Below are positions 15,589 to 24,694 of a stretch of DNA of 37,317 bases, in pieces (position 1 is the first letter of the stretch; each line of letters opens with the position of its first letter). Source of the stretch: Actinomycetota bacterium (lineage in GTDB: Bacteria; Actinomycetota; Thermoleophilia; Miltoncostaeales; Miltoncostaeaceae); contig SYFI01000030.1 of the NCBI GenBank assembly GCA_005800465.1, forward strand, positions 1 through 37,317. Direction: 5' to 3'. The notes under the pieces are model-generated. The model ran no database searches. It saw only the letters and a list, made by a program, of their open reading frames with translations, and was not told the DNA's origin. A program made the translations under genes and the position numbers.

Positions 15589-18041
15589 CTGGGTGGCTCC
15601 AGCGACGCGCTCTCTCGCACCACCCGGCGATTGACCTTTCCGGAGGCAAGATGCGGCAGCTCGTCGCGCCACTCCATTGCGGGTGCCGCATGAATACCCA
15701 GTTCGTGTGCCACGGCCGCGTGGATCTCCTTCGCCGCCGCCTCGGTGTCGGCGCCGTCCACCGCCACGGCCACCGCGACAGGCCGCATGAGCCCACGGTC
15801 GTCGTGGCGTCCCACCACCACCACCTCGGCGACCGCTGCATGCGAGAGAACCACGTTCTCCACGGCCACCGGGCTCACCCACTTGGCGTCCACTTTGAAG
15901 AGATCATCGGCACGGCCCACATGCCGGTAGATGCCCTGCTCCTCAATCACCATGTCGCCCATGCGGATCCACTCGCCCATGAGCAGGTCACGGGTGAGGT
16001 CGGCGCGGCGGAAGTAGCCGGATGTGTTGCTGTCGGACTTGATCCACAACTGACCGGCAGTGCCGCTTGGCACGGGCACGCCGTCTGCGTCGCGCAGGGA
16101 GACCTCGGCACCCGGGACGGGTCGCCCGAGGCTTCCGGGCAGGTCATCGCCCGGCCGGGTGGACAACACCACGTTCGAACACTCCGAGCAGCCGAGGCCC
16201 TCCACCACGTCGAGCGAGGGCATCACCTCGCGCAGACGCCTGAGCACCGTTGCGGGCAGGGAGTCGCCTGATGATGCCCCCATGCGCACGGTGCTGAGGC
16301 CCTCGATCTGATCCGGGTGCCGGTTGACGAACTCGGCCAGCTGCGACCAGAAGGTGGGAACGCCGGTGAGCACAGTCACTCCGTGGTCGCGGCAGGCGTG
16401 CATTACCGTGCGCACGTTCGGAGTGATGCGCGTGTGGATGACATGGGCACCACATCCGAGGGGGCGGAAGAACCCGTTGCCGAATCCGAGTGACGTGAAA
16501 CCGCGCGAGACTGCGTGACAGGTGTCGCCGGGCCCGAGCCCCAGCACCTCGGTTGCGTAGCCGTCCACCGAGGTTCGCATGTCGCGATGGGCATGGACCG
16601 CCCCCTTCGGGCGTCCGGTCGAACCCGACGAGAACACGATGTACGCCGGGTCCTCGGGGTGTACCGCGGCCACGGGCACCGGTGTGCCCTGCGCCAGATC
16701 ATCGGAGGTCATGGTGCGCCATGGGCCCTCTGGCACCGGTACCTCGGTCACCACGATCGCCGGCGCGGCGTCGTCAAGGATTCCTGCCAGCATCTCGTTG
16801 TTCCCATTCGGATCGAGGGGGATGGCCACCCCGGCTGCGGCTGCGGTGCCAAGCACGGCCTGCATCCAGTGGCGTCCATCGCGCAGCACCACGGCAACGC
16901 GCTCGCCCGCGCAGAGGCCCGCTCCGCGCAGTGCCCCGGCCCCGGCCCCAACGGCCGCCGAGAGGTCGTCGTAGGTCCACGTGCCGTCTTCGTCGGTGAC
17001 CGCCGGGGTACGTCCGCGTCCATCGCGCCGGTGGCGCTCCACCAGCAGGTCCACCAGATTTGCCTCGCGGGTCGCGCTGGGAGGAAAGGGGGTGGCCGCC
17101 AACGGTGTCGCCATGACCTCGGCAAGCGCATCAAGCGCATCGGGGGGAACCCGGTTGGGCATAACAAGGATGGCGTCGGTGGCACCGGCATCGGCAAATG
17201 CGCGCAGGCGGGATGCAATGTCATCTGGGCTCCCCACAAGGCCCTTGTGCTCAAGCCAGCGCAGGTACTTTTCAGGCTCGCTCTCGAGCGCGGTGGCCTC
17301 GGGCGTGACCCATGCGATGGCCTCTTCGGGGTCGCGCATGGGAAGCGCGTAAAGGTAGGTGGCCACCCGGAGGGGCGCCTCGATTCCAGCCGCCTCCCGC
17401 GCGGCAACGGCGATGGCCACGCGCTCTGCCAGGTCGTCCGGCTCGAGGAATGCGGCGAAGATCCCATCGGCACGCTCACCGGCGATGCGCAGCAGCCGGG
17501 GGCGGTGCGCGGCGATGAGGATGGGCGCCGTGGTGGGCCCGGGCGCGCATGGGGCATCGATGATGAGCCCGTCCACGGTCGCACCGTCGGGGTTCGCGAA
17601 CATCGCGCGCATCACGTCGAGTGCCTGCAGCAGCCCTGCAGTGCGTTCCTTCGGCGGCACGAATGGATACCCGTACGCGTCGTGTTCACCCTTGTCCGAT
17701 CCGGTACCGATACCGATCACCAGACGGCCGGCCGAGATGTGCTGCAGCACCGAGGCCATCTTGGCCCCGAGCGCCGGGGGGCGGTAGGCAGCCGACAGCA
17801 CCGCGGTGCCAAGGGTGATGCGGTGTGTGACCGCGGCGATGGCAGCGAGGCCGGTGAAGGCGTCAAACGCCGCGTCCCGGTGCAGCCGTCCCGGGGTCCA
17901 CAGGTGGTCGTTCAGCCAGACGGAGTCAAACCCCAGCGACTCGGCACGAATGGCCGCGTCGCGAAGATCAGGCCACGACGATGCGTACTGCGGCAGCCTG
18001 ACGCCCAGCCTGAGGCCGGGCCCATTGCCCAGCGGGGTCAT
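15585..18041 (-). CDS. Fusion of luciferase-like (F420-type) oxidoreductase and acyl-CoA ligase
   Basis: One uninterrupted 818-residue frame holds two enzymes. Residues about 10-310 are a luciferase-like monooxygenase domain; GIGTGSDKGEHDAYGYPF matches the block common in F420-dependent members. Residues about 325-818 are an AMP-forming ligase closest in style to benzoate-CoA ligases: P-loop FSSGSTGRPKG (470-480), GLGCSECS (615-622), WIRMGDM (691-697), GRADDLFKVDAKWVSP (709-724) and catalytic lysine K802 in LASGKVNRR. Both halves look complete. The ligase would activate a carboxylic acid as its CoA thioester, and the first domain could oxidise or reduce the same or a related molecule. ATG 18041 overlaps the stop of the LytR_C gene (ATGA), so the two are coupled. 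I know no standard enzyme with this order. Confidence 0.93.
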   Translation of the reverse strand: MTPLGNGPGLRLGVRLPQYASSWPDLRDAAIRAESLGFDSVWLNDHLWTPGRLHRDAAFDAFTGLAAIAAVTHRITLGTAVLSAAYRPPALGAKMASVLQHISAGRLVIGIGTGSDKGEHDAYGYPFVPPKERTAGLLQALDVMRAMFANPDGATVDGLIIDAPCAPGPTTAPILIAAHRPRLLRIAGERADGIFAAFLEPDDLAERVAIAVAAREAAGIEAPLRVATYLYALPMRDPEEAIAWVTPEATALESEPEKYLRWLEHKGLVGSPDDIASRLRAFADAGATDAILVMPNRVPPDALDALAEVMATPLAATPFPPSATREANLVDLLVERHRRDGRGRTPAVTDEDGTWTYDDLSAAVGAGAGALRGAGLCAGERVAVVLRDGRHWMQAVLGTAAAAGVAIPLDPNGNNEMLAGILDDAAPAIVVTEVPVPEGPWRTMTSDDLAQGTPVPVAAVHPEDPAYIVFSSGSTGRPKGAVHAHRDMRTSVDGYATEVLGLGPGDTCHAVSRGFTSLGFGNGFFRPLGCGAHVIHTRITPNVRTVMHACRDHGVTVLTGVPTFWSQLAEFVNRHPDQIEGLSTVRMGASSGDSLPATVLRRLREVMPSLDVVEGLGCSECSNVVLSTRPGDDLPGSLGRPVPGAEVSLRDADGVPVPSGTAGQLWIKSDSNTSGYFRRADLTRDLLMGEWIRMGDMVIEEQGIYRHVGRADDLFKVDAKWVSPVAVENVVLSHAAVAEVVVVGRHDDRGLMRPVAVAVAVDGADTEAAAKEIHAAVAHELGIHAAPAMEWRDELPHLASGKVNRRVVRESASLEPPS

Positions 18042-18625
18042 CCCCCGAGGACGAGCACCACGTCGACGTCAGGCTGCACCGTGACGGCCTCCGATTCGAT
18101 GGTGCTTCCCGCGACCAGGGCATCTTCCGACTTCGCGCCCAGATCTGCAGCAACCTGCTTGGCGGCGACGTCCTGACCGGTGCGGAAGTACGCGATGGTC
18201 GTCGGCTGCGCGGCAGCGTTGCCCTTGCCCACATTCACGTACCCGATGGCCTGCGCCTGCGACTGCGTCTTGGCAGCCAGGCCCTTGGTGGCGGTGCCGT
18301 TGAGCACCACCAACTTGATCTGGTCACGGGCCGGTGCACCGGAGATGGTGGAGCCCGTTGTACCGGTAGTCCCCGTGGTCCCTGTGGTGTCAACGGTCGC
18401 CGTAGTGCCCACGGTGTCGATGGCAGCGCTGGTGGCGGTGGTATCGGTGGGTGCAACGGTGGCGGTGGTCTCAATCGCCTGACCGACCGGCGGCAGCGTA
18501 AGGCCGCCACCGTCGCCACGGGCGAACCACCCGATGACAAAGCCGATGACGATGCACGAAACACCTAGGAGCACAGGACGTGCCCAGCCGTTGGTGCTGC
18601 CGCGAGATGAGTCGTTTGCAGCCAT
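18038..18625 (-). CDS. Membrane-anchored LytR C-terminal-domain protein
   Basis: The 195-residue product has a short cytoplasmic N-terminus, one membrane helix (about 17-35, PVLLGVSCIVIGFVIGWFA), a Thr-rich linker with TTGTTGTTG repeats (about 55-95), and a LytR_C domain from about 104 (LVVLNGTATKGLAAKTQSQA ... VDVVLVLGG). This domain occurs at the end of LytR-CpsA-Psr cell-wall ligases and alone in small actinobacterial proteins; its role is not well defined. ATG 18625 is preferred over GTG 18637, because TAGAGT, a likely -10 box, covers the GTG. The stop overlaps the start of the fusion enzyme, so it is the first gene of a two-gene operon. Confidence 0.85.
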   Translation of the reverse strand: MAANDSSRGSTNGWARPVLLGVSCIVIGFVIGWFARGDGGGLTLPPVGQAIETTATVAPTDTTATSAAIDTVGTTATVDTTGTTGTTGTTGSTISGAPARDQIKLVVLNGTATKGLAAKTQSQAQAIGYVNVGKGNAAAQPTTIAYFRTGQDVAAKQVAADLGAKSEDALVAGSTIESEAVTVQPDVDVVLVLGG

Positions 18626-18852
18626 AACCGTCGACACTCTACCCCAACATCACGATGTGTGTGTCACGGAGCCCGTTGGCAGTGCTCGGCGCCGGGGGCT
18701 GCTGCTATGTTTCCAGCAGGTCGCAGGGCCATCTGGCGCCAGCAATTGTTGATCCGCGCCGATCGCCTCCGACCTCCTTGTCCGCATCGGTTCCCCCTTG
18801 GGGCCGACGCCCGTAATGCCCCACAGGCACGGGCCGAAATGTGCGAGATGGC

Positions 18853-21381
18853 ATGACTGCATCCTCAGAGACCACCGAGGTCCTCGCCCCCGCCGAGCGG
18901 CTTCTGGCTGCGCTCGCCGATCCGGCGAGCTGGTGGCCCGACGTCGTGCTGCGTGAGCACCAGATAGAGGCCCTCGACGAGCTCGCCGTGCGGCTGCGTG
19001 CAGGTGAATCGCGCACATGGGTGGATGCCCCCACTGGGTCGGGCAAGACCATCACCTTCTGCGCACTTGCCGCAGCGCTCGACGGATCAGCACTCATTCT
19101 CGTTCCCCGCCGCAACCTGGCCGAGCAGACCGCCACCGCACTGCAGACCTTCTTCCCCAGCCTCAAGTTCACGGTGGACGGGGTGGCGGGCATCGGGACC
19201 CCGGGGGTGACCATTTGTACGTATCAGGCGGCGCTCCGCCATGTAGATGAGGCCGATTGGGAGTCGGTGACTTTGCTGGTGTGCGATGAGGCCCACACCA
19301 CGCTGGGCCAGCAGACCCGCAAGATGATCGACAACGCGACCAACGCGATCGTGGTGGGATTCACCGCAACTCCGGCCACCACAACGGGCCATGTGGAGCA
19401 GGTGTTCGGTCCGGTGGCCACCACGCTCGACCGCCAGGCGGCGATCGACCGCGGAATCCTGTGCCCGCTCAGGTCGCTGCGCGTGGAGCGGGCCGTCGAC
19501 CTTTCCGACGTCACTCGCGTGCGCGGTGACTTCGACCAGGCCAGTCTGGGTCGCGCCCTCGACCGTGCGTTGTGGCACCGCGCCTGTGCCGATGTGTGGT
19601 CAGAGCACTTCCAGCCGCTGGGGCTCGCCGGCGTGGCCTACACGGCAACCGTTGCGCAGGCGCATGCCCTGGCCGACGAGATGGTCGAGCGGGGCGTGCG
19701 CGCCGCCGCGGTGTCGGGGCAGACGCAGAGCAGGGAATTGCAAAAGGTCCTCAGACAGTTCGGGGCCGGCGAAATTGACGTGCTGTGCAACGCCGACCTG
19801 CTCACCGAGGGCTGGGACGAGACCCGTGCCGCGGTGGTCATGCATCTGGCGCCCACCACGTCGGAGCGTGTGTTCGTGCAGCGCCTGGGCCGCGTGATGC
19901 GCCCGGCCCCCGAGAAGGAAGCCGTGTCGGTGGAGTTCCTGCCGGTGGGTGACCCCATGGGCGTGCAGACCAGCCACGACCTGTTTGGTGAGGGCTGGTA
20001 CAAGCCGCTCGGTCGTGTTGCCGGGCCCCCTGAGGGCGGCGAGCGGGGCAAGCTTGCACGGGCGGCCGCGGTGCTGGCCGAACAGGACGGCGGGCGTGCG
20101 AGCCTGGTGAACCCACGTGCCAGTGCCAGCGCGCTGGTGAAGGGGTTCGTCGATGGCGGCTGGCGCGAGGCTGACCCCGGCGACATCCCCATGGGCGTTA
20201 TGGAGGAGTGGGTGGAGGCCGCCGCCAACGACACCGATTGGTCTGAAGTGGCCGAGCGGGTGTCGGCCGGCTTCGACGTGCGCGGGGCGCATGCCTGGTG
20301 GGCACTGTCCGGCGTGGTGGCACGCAAGGCGCAAAACGGCGACGAGCAGCCGCTGTGGCGGGCATGGGCGCTGGCACTGCTGGTGCACCCCGAACTGCGT
20401 CAGGCACTGCCCGAAGATGCCCCACGCGCGGTGCTCGACCGCCTTCGCATGACGGCCCGCGAACGCATCCGCGCGTTGTGGTTCCACGCCGATCAGGATG
20501 GCAAGTGGGACAGCGTGGCCTCGCTCGAGCAGCAGGGGCGATCGGCCGAACGCCGCCGCCGTTGGTCGGCCCTCGACTCGGCATCGGCGTGGGCGCCCTC
20601 CTGGGCCTGGGAGGTATCTCGTGGGTTGGCTGATGTCAGCCGTCCCGGTCGTAATCAGGAGCTGCACCGCATTGCGAAGTGGGAGTCGCAGCACCTGATC
20701 GAGAACGGCGGCGACGTGGGCCTCATCGGGCTGTGGTTGCGCGCCGTGGGCGCGCCGGCCCCCGATCCCATTGCCCCACCTGACGGTGAACTGCCGCTCA
20801 AGCCGGGCGTGGCCGGACGTCTGGTGCTGGCCCTTGGCCCGGGCGACGTGCCGCAGAAGAGCGAGGACATCCGTATCGCCAGCCGTGCCGCGGGTGCCTG
20901 CGGCGGATGGGCGGCGCTTCGCGGCGCGCTGGATGCAATCGACTGGACAACGCCCGACGGCCGCCGTGCGCTGCGCGCCGCCGTGGGCACCCGCAATGCG
21001 CGTGCCCTGCAGAACCGGCGCGCGTGGAACCAACTGCGCCCCAAGTGTCCGCGCTTGCCCCCGGCCGAGGATGTGGGAATCGGCGAGCCGCCAAAGAGCG
21101 GAGGCGATGACGCCGCCGGAAAGCGCCGTCGCCGCCGTCGCCGCAAGTTGAGTACCGCCGATGTGGCCAATGGCACCTCGCCGCCCAAGGAGACGGCGAA
21201 GGAGAAGCCCGCCGCCGCCCCGGCTGCACCGCAAGGTGCATCGGCACCGGGCGATGGTGCGCCAGCTGAGGCACCGAGCTCCCCACGTAAGCGCCGCCGC
21301 CGCCATCGCAAGAAGGCCGCAGGTGCGGGCAGCGGTTCGGGCGCAGCCGATTCCACGACCGGCGCTCCCCCGGGCGAATGA
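18853..21381 (+). CDS. SF2 DEAD/DEAH-type helicase with long unassigned C-terminus
   Basis: Numbering is from ATG 18853 (GTG 18841 would add four residues). Residues about 35-365 are a superfamily 2 ATPase core: REHQIEAL, Walker A APTGSGKT (59-66), DEAH box (145-148), TAT (171-173), NADLLTEGWDE (313-323) and QRLGRVMR (343-350). This is the ResIII-like group that includes nucleic-acid translocases. Residues about 370-740 match no domain I recognise. The tail has two arginine clusters, KRRRRRRRK and PRKRRRRHRKK, separated by an Ala/Pro linker, which should bind nucleic acid. The following 88-residue gene overlaps its stop by 4 nt. Neither start has a Shine-Dalgarno sequence or a leaderless box, so the start is the weakest part of this call. 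Confidence 0.85.
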   Translation: MTASSETTEVLAPAERLLAALADPASWWPDVVLREHQIEALDELAVRLRAGESRTWVDAPTGSGKTITFCALAAALDGSALILVPRRNLAEQTATALQTFFPSLKFTVDGVAGIGTPGVTICTYQAALRHVDEADWESVTLLVCDEAHTTLGQQTRKMIDNATNAIVVGFTATPATTTGHVEQVFGPVATTLDRQAAIDRGILCPLRSLRVERAVDLSDVTRVRGDFDQASLGRALDRALWHRACADVWSEHFQPLGLAGVAYTATVAQAHALADEMVERGVRAAAVSGQTQSRELQKVLRQFGAGEIDVLCNADLLTEGWDETRAAVVMHLAPTTSERVFVQRLGRVMRPAPEKEAVSVEFLPVGDPMGVQTSHDLFGEGWYKPLGRVAGPPEGGERGKLARAAAVLAEQDGGRASLVNPRASASALVKGFVDGGWREADPGDIPMGVMEEWVEAAANDTDWSEVAERVSAGFDVRGAHAWWALSGVVARKAQNGDEQPLWRAWALALLVHPELRQALPEDAPRAVLDRLRMTARERIRALWFHADQDGKWDSVASLEQQGRSAERRRRWSALDSASAWAPSWAWEVSRGLADVSRPGRNQELHRIAKWESQHLIENGGDVGLIGLWLRAVGAPAPDPIAPPDGELPLKPGVAGRLVLALGPGDVPQKSEDIRIASRAAGACGGWAALRGALDAIDWTTPDGRRALRAAVGTRNARALQNRRAWNQLRPKCPRLPPAEDVGIGEPPKSGGDDAAGKRRRRRRRKLSTADVANGTSPPKETAKEKPAAAPAAPQGASAPGDGAPAEAPSSPRKRRRRHRKKAAGAGSGSGAADSTTGAPPGE

Positions 21382-21644
21382 CTGACGGCTCCTCCGCTGC
21401 ACCGCCCGGGGGCGCGGGCGCCGTGGCCGATCGCCGGTGGGCCCGGGTGCGCGAGATCGCGGCCGATATCACCCGGCTGGAGGCCGCGGAGCGTGCAGAT
21501 GGCCTGAGCGATGGTGAGCTCACAGAGTTGGCCCGCTTGCGACTGGCGGCCGAACGCGCGAGCGCCCGGGCGATTCTGGCCGACGAATTGGCGGACAGCA
21601 TCGCAGTGGCCGAGCGTGTGAAGCGCGCCGCTCCGGGGGCATAG
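21378..21644 (+). CDS. Small helical protein coupled to the helicase
   Basis: The 88-residue product is not recognised. ATG 21378 overlaps the helicase stop in ATGA. A flexible N-terminus (1-18) is followed by a long helix-forming stretch (RVREIAADITRLEAAERADG and a later LARLRLAAERASARAILADEL), probably a helical hairpin or coiled coil. Tight coupling suggests it works with the helicase, perhaps as a small subunit, but this is inference. Codon use (high GC at third positions) fits a real gene. Confidence 0.65.
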   Translation: MTDGSSAAPPGGAGAVADRRWARVREIAADITRLEAAERADGLSDGELTELARLRLAAERASARAILADELADSIAVAERVKRAAPGA

Positions 21645-21771
21645 TGATGGCGCTGGTAACTGTCGGGCTCGTGCTGGGTCTGCGATCGCACCGGCAGGCG
21701 CATGGCATACCGGAACCTCGATTCTTCAGCGGATCTTAAGAACCCTTACCACGGCCTTCACATTGACGACC

Positions 21772-21777
21772 TACGGT
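21772..21777 (+). promoter_or_regulatory. -10 box TACGGT, leaderless promoter of the HtrA-like gene
   Basis: TACGGT is followed by 7 nt and GTG 21785. An in-frame GTG at 21776 overlaps the box itself, so it cannot be the start of a transcript made here. Confidence 0.5.
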
Positions 21778-21784
21778 GGCACCC

Positions 21785-22750
21785 GTGCACGATGAAGAAA
21801 TGACAGGCGCACTCCCGCCGCTGAGCCCCCGCCCCGCATCCGGTGACGGCCTTCCGCCGCTCGCCCCGCGGGCATCGCAGGGCGCGCAGGGACTTCCGCC
21901 GGTCGAGTCGGTTGCCCGCACCGGCGCCACGGCCTCACCCGATGCCCCGCCGCCGCCGAGATCGACGACACCGCCGAAGGCACCTGAGACGCCGCAGGCG
22001 CCACGCGAACGGGCCGTTCGCATGCGGGTGGTCACGCTGGTGGTGGTGGCCGCAGCCGCAGGTGCCATCGGCGGTGGGCTCGCCGCATCGTTCCTTGGCG
22101 GTGATGATCAGGGTGCGGCCTCTGGAGCAACCGGCAGCAGCCAGGCGGTGCCCACCGCCTCGGCCGCCGATTCGGCGATCATGCCGCTGCAGGACGCCAT
22201 CTCCAGCGTGAGGCCATCGGTGGTGCAGGTACGCACTGCGGGGGGGCAGGGCAGTGGCGTGGTCATGCAGTCGCGCGGGCTCATCATCACCAACAATCAT
22301 GTGGCCGGTGCCAAGGGCACCAAGGTGACGGTGGTAACCGCCGATAACCGCGAGGTGCCCGCCGTGGTGGTGGCGAGCGACCCCCAGCGCGATCTGGATG
22401 TACTGAGGCCGCAGGGGTCGGTGGGACCGGGTGCCGCGTTGGCGGCCGAGCCGGATGCCGGTCTGCGTGCCGGCGACACGGTGTTTGCCATCGGTAGCCC
22501 ATTTGGGCTCATGAACACGGTCACAGTCGGCGTGGTCAGTGCCGTCAACCGCCCCGGTGATTCGGGTCAGCCCATGATCCAGACCGATGCGCCCATCAAT
22601 CCCGGCAACTCCGGGGGTGGTCTGTTTGACCTCCGCGGTCGTCTGGTGGGAGTTCCCACATCAATCAACAGTCCGGTGCCCGGCAACGTGGGCATCGGCT
22701 TTGCCGTGACCTCTGCCGAGGTACAGCGGATGCTTAAGTCAGTGAAGTGA
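21785..22750 (+). CDS. HtrA/DegP-like membrane-anchored serine protease without PDZ
   Basis: The product is a 321-residue S1C protease. A Pro-rich cytoplasmic segment (1-78) precedes a membrane helix (about 82-104), a Ser/Ala linker and a trypsin-like domain from about 130. The triad is H172 (TNNHVAG), D203 (RDLDVL) and S276 (NPGNSGGGL). The protein ends 45 residues after the active serine, so the usual PDZ domain is absent. The likely role is extracytoplasmic protein quality control, or site-specific cleavage if a substrate adaptor exists. Start GTG 21785 follows from the -10 box at 21772. Its stop is 23 nt before the moxR start, making it the first gene of the MoxR-vWA operon. Confidence 0.9.
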   Translation: MHDEEMTGALPPLSPRPASGDGLPPLAPRASQGAQGLPPVESVARTGATASPDAPPPPRSTTPPKAPETPQAPRERAVRMRVVTLVVVAAAAGAIGGGLAASFLGGDDQGAASGATGSSQAVPTASAADSAIMPLQDAISSVRPSVVQVRTAGGQGSGVVMQSRGLIITNNHVAGAKGTKVTVVTADNREVPAVVVASDPQRDLDVLRPQGSVGPGAALAAEPDAGLRAGDTVFAIGSPFGLMNTVTVGVVSAVNRPGDSGQPMIQTDAPINPGNSGGGLFDLRGRLVGVPTSINSPVPGNVGIGFAVTSAEVQRMLKSVK

Positions 22751-22773
22751 TGAACGATCAAGGAGCAGTGCCA

Positions 22774-23790
22774 GTGAACGACGATCCCATTCCCGTGCCG
22801 GACGCCGACGCATCGCCGCGCGACCGGCTTGAGGCCGTGCTCTACGAGCTGCGCCGCGTGGTGGTGGGGCAGGACGAGCTGCTTGACCGCGTGCTCGTGG
22901 CCCTGCTCGCCCGTGGCCACGTGCTGCTTGAGGGCGTGCCCGGCCTTGCCAAGACCCTCACACTCGAGACCGTGGCCAAGGTGAGCGGTGGCGACTTCCA
23001 TCGCATCCAGTTCACGCCCGACCTGGTGCCGAGTGACGTGGTGGGCGGGCAGGTGCTCACCCGTGACGGCGACTTCACCACGCGGCTGGGGCCTGTGTTC
23101 GCAAACTTCGTGCTGGCCGCCGAGATCAACCGGGCACCCGCAAAGGTGCAGAGCGCGCTCCTCGAGGTGATGGCCGAGGGCCACGCATCGATCGCCGGCG
23201 AGACGCACGCCACACCGACGCCATTCTTCGTGCTGGCCACGCAGAACCCCATTGAGAGCGAGGGCGTGTCCGCACTGCCTGAGGCGCAGCTCGACCGATT
23301 CATCTTCAAGCTGGTGGTCGACTACCCGCCAGTGGCCGATGAAGAGGAGATCGTGCGCCGCATGGCCAGCGATCCGCCGGCCGCCCGCAGGCTGCTCGAC
23401 CCCGCGCAGATCATGGAGCTTCAGGCGATCGCCGACGAGGTGTTTGTAGACCACCGGGTGCGCACCTACGCCGTGCAGCTGGTGACCGCCACGCGTAACC
23501 CGGCTGAGGCCGGGTTGCCTGACCTGGCCCCGTATCTGGAGCTGGGTGGGTCGCCACGCGCAAGCCTGTCGCTCATCCGCGGTGCCCGCGCACTCGCCGT
23601 GATGCGCGGCCGGGGGTACGTGTTGCCCGAGGACGTCGCAGCGCTCTACCACGACGCCCTGCGCCACCGCATCGTGCTCAGTTACGAGGCCCTGGCCGCA
23701 GAGGTGAAGCCGGAGCAGGTGCTCGACCGCATCCTGGCGGCAGTCGCACAGCCGAAGGTGGAGATCGGTGGCGGGCGCAACGTCGCCTGA
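22774..23790 (+). CDS. moxR: MoxR-family AAA+ ATPase
   Basis: MoxR ATPases act as chaperones for the vWA proteins encoded beside them. Numbering from GTG 22774, Walker A is GVPGLAKT (54-61), Walker B is VLAAEINRAP with E117, and sensor 1 is ATQNP; the C-terminal lid helix region is intact. GTG 22774 is chosen because AAGGAG (22760-22765) lies 8 nt before it; the frame also opens at GTG 22747 and ATG 22750, overlapping the HtrA stop. The gene is followed by DUF58 and two vWA genes in the standard MoxR order. Confidence 0.93.
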   Translation: MNDDPIPVPDADASPRDRLEAVLYELRRVVVGQDELLDRVLVALLARGHVLLEGVPGLAKTLTLETVAKVSGGDFHRIQFTPDLVPSDVVGGQVLTRDGDFTTRLGPVFANFVLAAEINRAPAKVQSALLEVMAEGHASIAGETHATPTPFFVLATQNPIESEGVSALPEAQLDRFIFKLVVDYPPVADEEEIVRRMASDPPAARRLLDPAQIMELQAIADEVFVDHRVRTYAVQLVTATRNPAEAGLPDLAPYLELGGSPRASLSLIRGARALAVMRGRGYVLPEDVAALYHDALRHRIVLSYEALAAEVKPEQVLDRILAAVAQPKVEIGGGRNVA

Positions 23791-23791
23791 C

Positions 23792-24694
23792 ATGACCCGA
23801 TCTGACGCCAGCGCCGAAGCACTGCTTCGTCGCGTGGACGTCAGGGTCGGTCGCCGTCTCGACGGCCTGCTGCAGGGTGAGCGCCAGGGGCGCCGCCCCG
23901 GGCCGGGTGGCGATGCGTCGCTCACCCGTGCCTACGAGCCGGGTGATGACGTGCGGTGGATCGACTGGCCGCTGACCGCGCGGTCGGTTGATGCCATGGT
24001 GCGCGTCCCTGAGCTCGAGCCGGTGCTCACCGCGTGGGCCTTGGTGGACATGTCGCCGTCAATGATGTTCGGCACGCACGGCGGCACGAAGATCGCCCAG
24101 GCCCGTGAGGTGCTGGCGGCAATGGGCGTGGTGCTGCGTCGACGTGGTGACCGTCTGGGTATTGCGGCCACCACCACCGGCGCACTCGATCTGATCCGGC
24201 CCCCACGCGGGGATCGCCGGGGTCTGGTCAACGCCGTGGCGGCTGTGGATGCGATGCAGCCCGACCTGTCGCCAGGACGCACCGACCTTGCACACGCCAT
24301 CACGCTGCTCGGCCGCGTGGCCCGCCACAGGGGCATGGTGGCCATCATCAGCGACATGCCGTGGTCGCCGGGTCTGGAGCGCGCCATCGGGGGTCTTGGC
24401 CGTCGTCACGACGTGGTGGTGGTGGAGGTCCGCGATCGCCGTGAACGCGAAATGCCCGAGGTGGGAACGATCCCGCTGCGCGACTTGGAGACCGGCCGCA
24501 CGTTATTGGTGGACACCAATGACCCGGCATTTCAGGCGCGATTTCGGGCTGCGGTTGCCGATGCCGAGACGCGCCGCAAGGGCATGATCGCCCGCACCGG
24601 GGCGCGGTACGTCGCCATTGAGCCCGGCCGCGACTGGCTGCTCGACATGGCCCGTGCGCTGTCGCAGAGATCGCGCCGGAGGCTGGCCTCGTGA
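23792..24694 (+). CDS. DUF58 protein of the MoxR operon
   Basis: This 300-residue protein contains the DUF58 signature YEPGDDVRWIDW (48-59) and an integrin-like VDMSPS motif (85-90), where the family adopts a vWA-like fold. Members sit almost always next to moxR and vWA genes and probably form part of a membrane-associated complex served by the ATPase. It begins 1 nt after the moxR stop, and its last bases form GTGA with the next gene's start. GTG 23768 would extend it into moxR and is less likely. No membrane segment is evident. Confidence 0.9.
   Translation: MTRSDASAEALLRRVDVRVGRRLDGLLQGERQGRRPGPGGDASLTRAYEPGDDVRWIDWPLTARSVDAMVRVPELEPVLTAWALVDMSPSMMFGTHGGTKIAQAREVLAAMGVVLRRRGDRLGIAATTTGALDLIRPPRGDRRGLVNAVAAVDAMQPDLSPGRTDLAHAITLLGRVARHRGMVAIISDMPWSPGLERAIGGLGRRHDVVVVEVRDRREREMPEVGTIPLRDLETGRTLLVDTNDPAFQARFRAAVADAETRRKGMIARTGARYVAIEPGRDWLLDMARALSQRSRRRLAS

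Noticed and set aside
16515..18176. A 553-codon open frame on the plus strand
   Set aside because: It lies opposite the fusion gene, which has full conserved motifs. Its translation is rich in Arg, His, Gly and Pro, typical of an antisense frame in GC-rich DNA.
19600..21402. A 600-codon minus-strand open frame
   Set aside because: It is antisense to the SF2 helicase, which has all motifs. The translation shows no domain and a shadow-like composition.
22567..23925. A 452-codon minus-strand open frame
   Set aside because: It is antisense to moxR and its neighbours, with a His-rich shadow translation and no recognisable product.
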